From: Asterochloris sp. CNOR1
Taxonomy: Eukaryota > Chlorophyta > Trebouxiophyceae > Trebouxiales > Trebouxiaceae
DNA: 64,000 nucleotides
Direction of reading: 5' to 3'
Assembly: GCA_963969365.1 (NCBI GenBank)
Contig: OZ017751.1
Coordinates: 2,728,001 to 2,792,000 of the forward strand
Positions 1 to 10,240 of this stretch are shown here, piece after piece. Numbering within the stretch: the first letter of the stretch is position 1; each line of letters opens with the position of its first letter. The notes beneath the pieces were generated by a model that worked only from the letters and a program-made list of their open reading frames with translations, was not told the DNA's origin and did not search any database. The position numbers and the translations under genes are program-made.

Positions 1-67
1 GGGCCTGGCTTGCATTTTGTCTACCATTCAATCAGAATGCTGAGCCAGGCTGCCTCATGCCATGCAG

Positions 68-232
68 CAAGTCCAGAAGCTCAAGGGGCGCCAATCTGCT
101 GAGGAGGAGGGCGAGGGTCACTGCGCCCCTGTCATCTGCATCGCTGCCAGCACGCAGCACAGCCTGGTTGCTTCCTGTGCCCTGGAGCCAGACAGCACCA
201 TCAGGCTTTGGCAGGACCCAGCAGCTGCGTGA
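68..232 (+). CDS. C-terminal exon of a WD40-repeat protein (WDR5-like), 5' part outside window
   Basis: After an acceptor (ATGCAG, ending at 67) an open frame runs to a TGA at 230-232. It encodes a short acidic linker and one last WD40 blade containing HCAPVICIAAS and ending DSTIRLWQD. The spacing of the histidine, the hydrophobic strand and the closing IRLW matches a final WD repeat. The ALEPDSTIRLW stretch resembles the last blade of WDR5/SWD3-type COMPASS subunits, which bind histone H3 and MLL/SET-type methyltransferases. Only about 54 residues are visible, so the family is a suggestion; other nuclear WD40 proteins are possible. The rest of the gene lies left of the window. Confidence 0.6.
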   Translation, partial: QVQKLKGRQSAEEEGEGHCAPVICIAASTQHSLVASCALEPDSTIRLWQDPAAA

Positions 233-470
233 TGCAGGCCTGCATGAACTGAACCTCTCTTCGTGCAGCCTTTTCTAGCTGATAGTATGGAAGCCAGTCC
301 AATACAGGGATAATTTGGAGGGAAATTCAGCATTCAGCTGTGGGGGCAGCGGGCATGTTTAGGGTGCAGATCATCGCGACTCACAGAACGCCTTGCACAT
401 CTTGCCTCAGGGTGTAGCCCTTGCAACGCCGAGGGCCCACATTTAGTGCTTCCCGCCTCAGCCCATCGCC

Positions 471-1062
471 ATGGCAGACCGTGCGAGTGAAACCCAGGCT
501 CAGATGCAGGACACACCCACACAGCCTGGTAGACCCCGCTTCGTTGATCCGACGAGTGCCAGGCGCCAGCGGCCCAGCTCTGCAAGAACCCTGTTCTGCC
601 TGAGCGCTGGCAAGGACAAGCCCAGTCCACCCTGCAAGCTGCGGGCTCCCAGTGCATCAGAGGATGCAGCAGAGCCCCAGCAGGAGTCACAAAGCTCCAC
701 CAGGGCACCAGCAAGAGTACGGCCCTCCACACATAGGAAGCTGTTTGGCGACGTGCCAGCACAGGCTGTGACCCCGCAATGGGAGGCTGTGCAGCAGCAG
801 GTGAGCCACGGCTGTCACAAGGTGCTGCAGCTATGCTGCCTGTGTGCAGTCTGAACCCAGCACATGTCGTTCTGCACCCTAAGCAAATTCTAACATGACA
901 CAGTGCATTGATGTGCCATCAGCCTGGCTGCAGGAAGTGAGGCGGTGCAGAGAGGTCTGGGGCTTTGATGTGGAGCTCGGCCAGGCCATTGCCCACCCCA
1001 GATGGCAGCCACAAGCGTGGCGAGAGCCACTTGGTCACCAGCCCACCAGTTGCACCAAATGA
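471..1062 (+). CDS. Cyclin-dependent kinase inhibitor with CDI domain, p21/p27 (Cip/Kip)-like layout
   Basis: Two exons, 471-800 and 934-1062, join in phase 0 and give 152 residues. The ATG sits in a good context (gccATGG), the donor is CAG|GTGAGC and the acceptor is CTGCAG. The first 85 residues are disordered and rich in S, P, Q and R, with an RTLF motif near residue 39. Residues 89-93 read RKLFG, the cyclin-binding RxLFG box. Residues 119-122 read WGFD, the WNFD-like segment that docks on the CDK N-lobe. Both motifs belong to the CDI family. Two further tryptophans (near 134 and 139) may correspond to the region that enters the CDK active site in p27. The role would be cell-cycle brake by binding cyclin-CDK. 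The domain is C-terminal, as in plant KRPs, but has the animal-type RxLFG box. It is convergent with the MAP70 gene. Confidence 0.72.
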
Positions 1063-1576
1063 CTGCATGTAATCTAGTGAGAAACAACCTTGAAGTAGTA
1101 CTTTGAGCAGCTGAGCATCAGCAACTGCTGCATTACCCAGTACTCAGGCTGTCATTGAATCCGCCACTTGCTGCTCTTCTTCAAAGACCACGTGCATAGG
1201 TTCTGCAGGCTGGCACTTTGTGCCGTACAAGACCAGCAAGCCTGCCATGATGTCAGTGATGCTGGGAGGCCAGCTGGCAACAGCTTGCCTGCAGCCTGAG
1301 CTGTTCTCATGCAGATGCAAGTCAGGATAGATGGCTTTCACAGGTTCAGAAAGCTCAGTCCTGTTGCGCATTAGATCGAAACAGTTGTGCCTGTACCAAT
1401 GGCATGAGACTCTCATGAAATTAATCAACTTTCTGCACGCGTTTGGGGCATAGGTGCCCCTTTGTGCCAGGCACAAAGGCACGGCACAGCAGGAAGCAAG
1501 CCATGTCTACACACATAATGGCTGGCGTGCACCCAGCGTTGACTTGGGCCCGTGCTGTTCAAGAGTTCTACGGGAT
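1063..1576. other. Convergent intergenic region between the CDI and MAP70 genes
   Basis: About 510 bases between two facing stop codons, presumably the two 3' UTRs. A TGTAA at 1068-1072, the usual green-algal polyadenylation motif, lies only a few bases past the CDI stop. I see no further reading frame with family similarity here. Confidence 0.5.
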
Positions 1577-4500
1577 CTAACGCCGTGGTGTCACTGGCAC
1601 CTTGTTGCTCTTGGCAGCGTCCAGCTGGCGCTGCAACCGCTCCTGCATGAAGCCATCAGTGGCCTGGTTGTTCAGGGGCATGGCGGATCAGCACGGGCTG
1701 ATACTGGTAGACCCCAAGCAAGTGCAGCAAGGTGTGTGCCAGAGCCGCCGTGGTCCGCGGTCTGCATCATGAAGTTGACAGGAAAGCATACCTGGAGCTG
1801 TGAGGACACCAGCGCTGTAGCCTCTTGCTGCTTGATCTTGTCTTTCAGGGACACAATCTCCCCCTGCACAGCGCAGCACAGCAGAAGCAATCAGCATGGG
1901 CTGATTGGCACACCAGGCCAGGGAAGTGGGGTATGGGAGGGACCCTGTGGTCGCTGCATGTCACAAAAGCACGGCAAGCAGGCAGCTCCTGATGGCGCGC
2001 ACAACTGTTACATCATGAGAGCAAATGAGTGCCCAACTTGCCTGCAAGAATCTGGTTTCTTCAAGGTGCATGGCCACCGGGACAACGCCCTCATCCTTGT
2101 AGCCACCCTGCACCTCCCTCCCAGCAGCACGAGCTGCGACAGCACCTGTGGACATCGAGACAGTGTTGCACTGCAGCCTGCTAGGCTCTGCGGGTGCTGA
2201 CTGTTGACAGGTGCGACTGAGCAATCCAAGCCTTGGAGGCAGTGGGAATTGACACAGGGTGAGGGCCCAGCTGAGCATGCTCCTGCAGACCCTGTTGTTC
2301 ACAAGGGTCCATACTTGCTGGTGATGTGTGTCCAGTCGGAAGACCAGGCACTCATTTTTCGCAACCTAGCACACCTGTGCGGGTGAGCTGCTCGTTGAGA
2401 ATTGTTATCTCCTGCTGTAGCTCCCAGCACTGGTCCTCAGCTGCCTGCGCATCACAAGCGTGTGCTCAAGGCAAAGTCCAAAAGAGTGGCAAACTGCCCA
2501 GACTTGTTGCCTTCAGTAGCATGGATGCAACCAATCTGCGTAGCAAACCATCATCCTTGACAAACCTTGAGGTCTGTGTTGGCTCCAGCCAGTTGACGGC
2601 CAGTCATAGCAGCAACCTGCTCTGCCTCCTCCACACGTGCTGCAGCGCGGGCCAGGTCTGCCTTATTCTGGCGCTACAGTGCCACAGAAATGTAGACGTC
2701 AGCACGTACTTGCACACACTTATTGTCTCAGCAGCTGATGCTGAAGCATGGCAACAATTTAGGCTCCAGCATGAGACTGCATACTTGTGATGCCACGACA
2801 TGTGGCTCCAAGTGCGCAAGTGCAGGGGAGCACTCACTGCCAAAAGGGTGCAGGGTACTAGAGCGCATGGAGGATTCACCCTATGCAGACAGCAGCGTAG
2901 TATTGTGCTGCAGACTTGGGCTCATATGACACTCAGCCCGCACCTGCACAGCCAGCAGCGTTGCCTGATCCTCTGCAGCCTCCTCCAGCTGGCGCTTCAG
3001 GTCCAGGATGCTATTCTGCAGCTCCTGCAGGGGGGAAAAGTACAGCAGAAGTCGGTAGCGATGCCTGGAAGTAGGCACCGCCCGGTTGCAGGGGAGCACA
3101 CAGCATAGTGTCGCAGGTGCAGCAGAAGGCGGCAAAGAGGTTGTGGTGATGGCAGGCTGCAGCATGGCCCAGTAGAGCATGTAAGCTCAGCATGGCCCAG
3201 CAGAGGTGGCTGGGCATAGCTTGCCCGAGCAGGTCTTTGCAGTCTTGATTGCTTTGCCTGCACAGCCAAGTCCTACATCAGTCTGCGAAGCAGCTGCCAC
3301 TGTAACACCCATGCTCATGAAAGCCACCTGCATGAAGGTTGCATTGCGCGAAATGACCTGCCTGCCTGTAGCTTGCAGCTTGCCCATCGTGTTCTACCTG
3401 CCTGTTGGCCTGCACAGTCTGCTCCAACCCTTCTCAGCCGCGCTGCAGTCCTGACGACCCACCTTGTTCCTGACCTCTGTCTGCTCCGCAGCTGCCACCT
3501 TTTTGAAGGCTGCATCCAGCTCCCTGTCCTTGGCGCGAATCGTGTTAGTGGCAGCCTTGAGGTCCTCAGCCAGCTGGGAGTTGTTGGCCTTCAGGGCCTT
3601 CACGCTGGCATCCAAAGCCGCCACCTGGTCCGAGAACTTTTTGCCCTGCGGGGTCAGCACCATACTGTAACGTTCCTCTTCGAGAAGGGATCCTGGCATA
3701 GCATGCACCTGTTCCTCAATTCTAAGTGAGCTTGATGAGGGATGAATGCAGGCGACATTCATGGCAGCAGTGGCCTGATGTGGTAAGATGTTGGACCTGC
3801 ATAGCTGCACCTGTAATGCTGGGTGCAGCATGATGAGCAGTTAGTTGTCCAGGCTGATGTCAAGGGGTGCATGGCCTACACCCAGGAGGGGCAGCTCCTG
3901 ATGCAGTTTTTGACGTGATTGTCTCGGCTGTGATTGGCATCTGCAGGCAATGCTGCACAGGTAGACTGGCTGCCTGCCCATGGCAGCATGTTATGGGCAT
4001 GACATGCAGCCTGGGGCCAGGGACAGCACGTCGCAAAAAACAGCGCACAATATTGCCTCCTTGCTGTTGTTTTAGAACAGGCAAAGGACACAGCAGTCAG
4101 TGGCCTGGGGGTCTGCCAGCAGCCTTGCCTTGGGCATCTTGTACAGCTTCTGTGTGAGCTTGTCTGCCTCCCGGTTGGCAGCAGCAGACTGCGACATGGC
4201 CTTCTGCTTGTCCGCCTCGGCCTTGCGCAGGTCCTGGATGGCGGCTGCAAGCTTCTCTGCAGGCAGACAGGGCAGCCACTTGGGACAACACCAGCTGCAC
4301 AACAGCCTGTCTGCACACCAGTCGACATGCAATCTACAGAGTCAAGGTGTTGGCGTTCCTTCTCATGCCATGCCGGCAGCAGGGCAGGCTGAGGCCACAC
4401 CACTGCCTGCTGGTATCCAGACAGACTGAAAGCTGCTGATGAAGGCAGCATGCCAAGTGTTGTTTCTGCGCAGCACACCCAGCAGTCTGCATGGTGATCA

Positions 4501-7500
4501 TCATGCTTGCTGTCTCAGAATCTCCTGAACCTTGCTGCTGCAGCTCGGCAGCCAGGGCACTCGTGCTCAGCAGCAAGCGCCTGGTCTGGAATTTGACAGC
4601 TGCCAGGCAAGAGGCCCCCCTGCTGTGAGAATGCAATGAAACAGCAGCATTAAGCGCAGTGTGCTCACGCTCGACCAGATGGCACACCTGAGACCCAAGT
4701 ATGCAGCAGGAATGCAGGCCCAAAGGTGCTCACGCTCTGCAGCCAGCGCACGGTCCTGCTGCTTGCTGCCCTCAGCAGCCGCCTTGGCCAGCGCCTTGTC
4801 CTTGGTGGCCACTGTCCCCAGCAGCACATTTGCCTGCAATCAGGTAGCATGCCACTTTCGATGCTAAGCCAACCCAGAGCAGCACCGTGATGGAGCACGC
4901 GCCACAGCACGTCCTGCCTGCAGCAAGACAGCCTGCCAGGTGAGTGCTGATCTCATGCTGTGTCTTGCACCGCTCATACCGGTCTTCCAGCATTGTGCTT
5001 GCTGCACCTCCCCTGGTGCCTGCACCAGAGATGGGGGCCCTCAGGTGCTTGCTTCTTATGGCAGAGCAAGGCTCCACCTTGTCATGCACCCTCTCCAGCT
5101 GCCTCGAGACATCAAAAGATACTGCTGCTCCACAGTGCAAGCTTGAATGGCAGCAGCTCCAGGTCCTCTTGAACCCGCTCCAGCTGTCAGCAGCGGGCCC
5201 ATATGGAGCCTCTGCAACTTGACTAGCTCAAGGACAGCAAGAACCTCACCTCACCCTGCACCTTCTCCAGCTCCCTGTGGCTGGCCCGCAGCTCATTGCG
5301 CAGGCGGTCATACTCAAACTGCAGCCCCGCACTGCCAGGCGCCTCTGTAGCACCTGGCAGCCCCCCGCTGAGGCTGGCCCGCAGGGGGTTGCCGCTCAGG
5401 CTTCCCTCCCCGCCGCTGCTGCTGCCCAGGGAAGCCCTGTCCCGCGCCGTCTGGCTGCCGCTCGCCGGCCGCCCCACCAGCCGGCTGCTGACCCCCAGCG
5501 AGCTCCGCCCCCTGGCGGTCTGGCTGCCGTTGCTGATGCGGGTGGTGCTGGGCCCTGTGGAGGTGCGCTCGCGGGCAGTCTGGCTCCCATCGCGAAGGGC
5601 CTCGCTGCTCGCCCGGCGGTTCTGGGCAATGCTGGACCTGTGCGCAACAGAGAAGAATTGGCCTGTGGGCAGCATAGGGCGCACTTGATACAAAGGGTCC
5701 GCTTTGAGGGAGCGAGACTCTGCAGTTGGCTTGGGGCCAGTGTACATAGCTGGTGCTGCAATGGGAGACTCTGCATCAGCACCGAAGCCAGACACGCACA
5801 GCTTGATCACTGCAGTTCCAGGTGTGAGTTGCAGGGAAAGGTGTGATGCTGGGCTGTGAGAGGCAGCGGGGCCTCCCAGTCTGCACCTCAGTCTGCCAGC
5901 CACGCAGCCCCGCAAGCGCCCTCAACATGCAGCCCACCTGACGGCCCCAGACCCAGTCCCTAAGGCTGGCGGTGCCCCGCCGCCGCTGCTGCGCCTGCCT
6001 GTGGAACCCAGTCCTCCTGACGTGCTGGCCCTCGCAGTCTGGCTCCCATCATTCCCAGTGCTACCCCTGCTGCGGCGCAGGAAACTGTGCCTGGCAGTCT
6101 GGCTGCCGTCACTGCTCCTCTGCTGGAAGGAGAGCCTTGCACTCTGGCTGCCATCGTTGCCCTGCAGGAAATGATAGGCGATGCCCTGTTGCTCTTGTAA
6201 GGCAACATTCCATATGGTCAGATGCTCAGGCAGCCTGGCTCCCATCATTGCAGTGCAGGGGAGGACTGTATCATTCAGGACTGCAGTTCGCAAACAGCCT
6301 GGGCACTTCTAAGTCCTGCCAGATGAGAGGCAGCTTCCCCTGTGTAGGTGTGCTCGCATGCAGTGCGACTGTGTGAACTGTGAACCTGCAGGGACCCAAG
6401 TCAGCAGCAGGACGCACTGCACACACCTGTCGCGCAGCGCTCTCCCGTGCAGTCTGGCTGCCATCATTGCCTCCCAGGGTGCTGCTGCGGCTCAGCCTGC
6501 TCTGCAGCGGCACAGAGCCATCCAGGCTCTGCCTCAGGGAGGCAGTGCGGCTGGTCGGGCTGCTACCTGCGTGTGGGCTGCCCATGCGACCTGCACCCAT
6601 GCCAGCCATGGACAGCCTGCAGACATGGACACATAAGTGGTGGGTGTGAGCCCCAAAAGGGTCACTGAGCTGGCAGGTGCTGCTAGGAATTGATGAGCTC
6701 ACTCGCGGTGTAATGCTGTGATGACATGCCAATATGCCTGACTTGCAGCCACAGGCAGCAGCATGCCTAAGGGCAGCCCCATCAACAAGGAGGTTCCCTG
6801 GGGCTCCCAGCAGATCCCTCAATTGATCAGCGCAGGCATGTCTGTAGCTCTCAAATTGTGCGCCAGCATTGCTTGTGGCCAGGCTGGGCATCCCATGCCC
6901 TTGTATTTACAACAGGTGGCAGCCATCACATAGTCTGGTCTCCTCCAGTGCAGTCAGGGGCACGGGGACAAGGTTGGAGACAGTTTGCGCATCTAGCTTG
7001 TGACCTGCTGTCTCCCGCTCCAGCTGGGCTTCCCTGCGCAGTTGCGCTTCCCCGCGCCTGGCCGGCTTTTGGTGACTGGCCTGGGGTGTTTGCATTCTCT
7101 GAGCTCACAGGGGTCACCAGCCCTCCCGCGGCGCTGTTCTGCATGACGGCATGGAGCAGCAACCCTCAGTGTCCCCCGAAAGAGATGAGATGCCCGGCTA
7201 CAGAGGGCACACAGAGCCACCATGTGAAATGCCAGCGAGGAGAAGCTAGACCACTTAGCTGGAGGCTTGCTCGCTATCCCCCATTGCACAGGGGAAACAG
7301 TGAGGCCAGCCGCAGGGATGCACATGCGTGATCAGCACATGCTGACCCAAGCGGTGCCTTCACCAAAGGTAAGGCGGCAGCAACAAGCAATGCTGCAGGG
7401 GGCCCATTCTGACCAAGGGCGTGTTGACCAGCTTGCTCCTGGGGGCTCTGGGGGGTGTTCCTGAGGTAGGCACGTTGTCCCGCGACACACTGGTGGCCAC

Positions 7501-8155
7501 AGGCGTAAGCACACTGCAGGCAGGGGTCCGGCAACACATGGGAAAAGCTTTGGGAAACATTGAGGAGCCTGGCGATCCAACATCAGCAGCATGAGGCTGG
7601 GAACAGGCTGCTGGCTTACAGCAGAGCCGCTGTGAAGTGGCTATGCATGAGGGCTCCACCGTGCTCTGAGCGGCTGATGCCGGACCAGGCCAGCAGTGCA
7701 TGTTGAGCAGCCATCCTGCTGGGGTGCCCTACAGCAGCTGCCAGCTGTCCCCACAGGTGTGCACAGGCTGCAGTGCATGAGCACTTTAGCGGGTTTACAT
7801 GTGGTTGGCAGACTGACCTGGCAGTACATGCCAAGCAGCCACATTGCTGGACGGCGTCACAGCAGCTGGCAGCATGTCTTCCAGAGACCCCAGCAGAGCA
7901 GTCAGACTGCAAGCCAGGTTGCAGGAGTAATTCTCCCTGCAGCCCTGCTCTCAGCAAGCTCCTGTCTGGACTGTTCTTTGCAATAAGGCCTGCGCCTTTG
8001 GCCTGCAAACCCAGCAAGGCTCACCCAGGCGATGCCTTTGCGCCAGGTGTTCCAGATGCTGAGTGAGCATCAAAGAACTGATCCACATCCGTGTCTGAGA
8101 TAGCCCCCGTCAGGACTGCCCCTGGCACATCATCCAGCAGACTGAAGTCTTCCAT
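1577..8155 (-). CDS. MAP70-like microtubule-associated protein with GSQTAR repeats
   Basis: Many small exons on the minus strand encode a long coiled coil. The decisive match to plant MAP70 is VVPVAMHLEETRFLQ near 2090-2030, followed by GEIVSLKDKIKQQ near 1865, which parallel the conserved MPVKQWLEERRFLQGEMQQLRDK block. Other coiled-coil exons lie near 5330-5250, 4840-4740, 4260-4130, 3690-3463, 3030-2920, 2680-2570 and 2440-2385. The likely start ATG is at 8155 (exon 8155-8025, an acidic MEDFSLLDD start). S/P/T-rich exons probably lie near 7515-7375 and 7145-7000. Clear exons are 6616-6427, 6161-5938 and 5637-5250. The frame closes with KVPVTPRR and a TAG at 1577, so the long Ser-rich tail of land-plant MAP70 is absent. 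MAP70 proteins bind cortical microtubules and act in wall patterning. Exon borders in the 5' third are uncertain. Confidence 0.7.
5400..6482 (-). repeat. Protein-coding GSQTAR repeat array in the MAP70 N-terminal region
   Basis: Seven copies of a motif close to (N/S)DGSQTARxxS are spread over three exons. One is in exon 6616-6427, three are in exon 6161-5938 (one reads GSQSAR) and three are in exon 5637-5250. They are spaced by roughly 12-25 residues rich in S, G and R. The underlying DNA is also similar (cores such as GGCAGCCAGACTGCC). An eighth, degenerate copy lies at about 6230-6250 inside the intron between the first two of these exons, where the frame hits a stop. Each copy holds an SQ dipeptide and nearby R-x-S sites, so phosphorylation is plausible but unproven. 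Confidence 0.75.
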
Positions 8156-8563
8156 CTGTTGTGCTCTTGCCAAATGCAAGGGAGTCGACAGCCTCTGTGG
8201 TCAAGGCAGCAACGTCAGAACAAGCATACTCTGCAAGTCTGCAAGCACAGCAAGACAACAAAGGTTCCAGTGGCAACGGCTCTCAACCACCTGTGGCTAC
8301 TTTGACTCTCGGTCAGCACGTCTCTTGTTCAGATCTGGGTATTCTGACGTTCAGCAGGGGCCTAAAGAGCCTCTGAGCTGGCGGAGCACAGGCAGCATGA
8401 AAGAAGTTGAAGAAGATAATGAAACCACCGAAACACTTGGACATTCAGTGCCATGCTTGCGCAGTTGCGGAGCCCAGCAGCACCAACACACGCAGCTTCC
8501 TGTACCTGCTTCAGGAAGACTGAGCATTAGATTCACCATACTCCAGTTGTACCTGCATGAGAC
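8156..8563. promoter_or_regulatory. Divergent promoter region between the MAP70 and PIS genes
   Basis: About 400 bases separate the two start codons, which point away from each other. The region must hold both 5' UTRs and promoters. I recognise no TATA box or other defined element. Open frames crossing it have no family similarity. Confidence 0.4.
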
Positions 8564-10142
8564 ATGGTCAGAGCCTGGTTCTTCACCAGGCATGGAAATG
8601 TCTGGATCTACGTCCCAAATCTTATAGGTGTGATTGTGATGGTGTGCGTCATTGGCGCCATGCTCACAATGGTGCCCTTGCCTGCAGGCTATGCCAGGGT
8701 ACTGACCATGCTGTTCGGATTCAGCATTGCCCAGCGCCACCCTGTCGCATTTGTCATTGCCTACTTTCTAGCGTGAGGAAGCTTCGCTGGTCCCTGCCTC
8801 TATGCCTGCCTGTTTGACCCAGCACGACCACATGCTTGGCTGCCCCTGTCCGGCAGATTTGTGGCAGATGAGACCGACGGCAGATATGCGCGCAAGTTCC
8901 AGCAGACGTCCACGCTGGGTGGAGTGTTGGATATGGTCACAGACAGGTGCAGCATGAGAGAGACGCTCTGATTGTGCCAGCAATGCTGGCAGGCGCTGCA
9001 CTCATCAGCCTCTGACAACCGGCAAGCATGTCTCAGACTTGCCCAGGCTGACCCTCACTACAAGCAGCCCGCGCTGTGCTGTGCAGGGTGTCCACCACTG
9101 GCCTGCTACTGCTGTTGACAGCGGCATACCCCCACCTGCAATTGTACTTCATGCTGCTGGTCACTCTGGACCTGGCGAGCCACTGGTACCAGATGTATGC
9201 TACCCTCGCAGCCGGAGGCATCACTCACAAGGTGCAGGGAAGCACCTGCGCCCTGTTGCTGCAACACATGGCTGTTCTCGACAAAACTGTTGCTTCTGCT
9301 TCCTGCTATATCTTACTTGTGCCTTGCAGCAGCAGCACTGCTTTTGAGGTGCAGGGGTGTGTTAAGATATGCATTGTGCAGTGCCAGGCGCTTGTTGTTG
9401 TTATAGATTGGCAGGTGGCCGCCTTACATTGGCTCTTTGCTGCATCAGCTTTTTGGAAGTTACTGCCTTGTGGAGCACAAGCACTGCTCCTGCACATGAC
9501 GTCACAGCAGGATTCATGATGCATGCAGCTGAAGCACTCACAGCCTGCCTGCTGTCACTGCAGGCGTGACCTGCACTTTCAGCTTGCACAAGCAACACTG
9601 GCCCATCTGAGCTTAGCCATGCTGCCTGTGCAGGACATTGACAGCCACAGCATGCTGGTCCGGTACTATTACCAGCACAGGATCTTCATGGGCTTCTGCT
9701 GTGTCTCAGTTGAGGTTCTGTATTTGCTGGTGAGTGCTTTGTCCACATGAAAGGCCATCATCTGCCTTTAGCATGACCAGACTGCCCACCCCCCGTTGTT
9801 CTGCAGATCTTCTTGGCAGGTAACAATCGCTTTAGAGAAGCTCACAGGATACACCTGCCCCTGCCAAAGCAGGCGGCAGTTCAGATCTGCCAACATGTGC
9901 CAGGTCAGCCCCGTGTGCGGCGCTTTCATTGGTTCAGGCAGCACTTTTGCCCAGGCTGTGATGAGTACAGAACTCTGTCTGCAGGGTGTGAGCAGGAGCA
10001 GTTTCCCATGCTTCTGGTCCTGGCATGTCTTTGTTTACCAGGGGCATTGATCAAGCAGTTCATCAATATTGTCCAGTTGCGAAACGCCATGTCTGATCTG
10101 ATTGTCCTCGATCGCCACAGAGATCAGGCAAAGAGGGGATGA
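8564..10142 (+). CDS. PIS: Phosphatidylinositol synthase (CDP-diacylglycerol-inositol 3-phosphatidyltransferase)
   Basis: Six exons (8564-8772, 8857-8946, 9087-9231, 9634-9729, 9807-9819, 9985-10142) join in frame to 236 residues. The enzyme makes phosphatidylinositol from CDP-diacylglycerol and myo-inositol in the ER membrane. An N-terminal segment reads VWIYVPNLIG, as in the family. Exon 2 gives the CDP-alcohol phosphatidyltransferase signature, with ETDGRYARKF followed by GGVLDMVTDR. The first motif position is E where D is usual (DxxDGxxAR; here DETDGRYAR keeps the D two residues earlier). LDLASHWYQM and the C-terminal ALIKQFINIVQLRNA also match plant PIS. Several hydrophobic helices fit a multi-pass membrane protein. 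Exon 5 is only 13 nt. The stop is 98 bases from the next start codon on the same strand. Confidence 0.88.
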
Positions 10143-10240
10143 AACCCCAGATTTAGAATTCCTTTGGGCGAGGGTTTTGGCCAAGCTGCACGTGGGCTCA
10201 GCTGCAATCAGCACCACAGGGAACAGGCAGCAACATCAAC
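10143..10240 (+). other. 98-bp spacer between the PIS stop and the NDUFS8 start
   Basis: This spacer must hold the whole 3' UTR of PIS and the 5' UTR and promoter of NDUFS8 if the two are separate genes. No TGTAA polyadenylation motif is present on the plus strand. The lack of room for separate ends suggests a shared transcript. Confidence 0.55.

Noticed and set aside
1144-1482. Minus-strand frame of 112 codons downstream of MAP70
   Set aside because: It lies past the MAP70 stop in the convergent 3' region and shows no motif or splice context.
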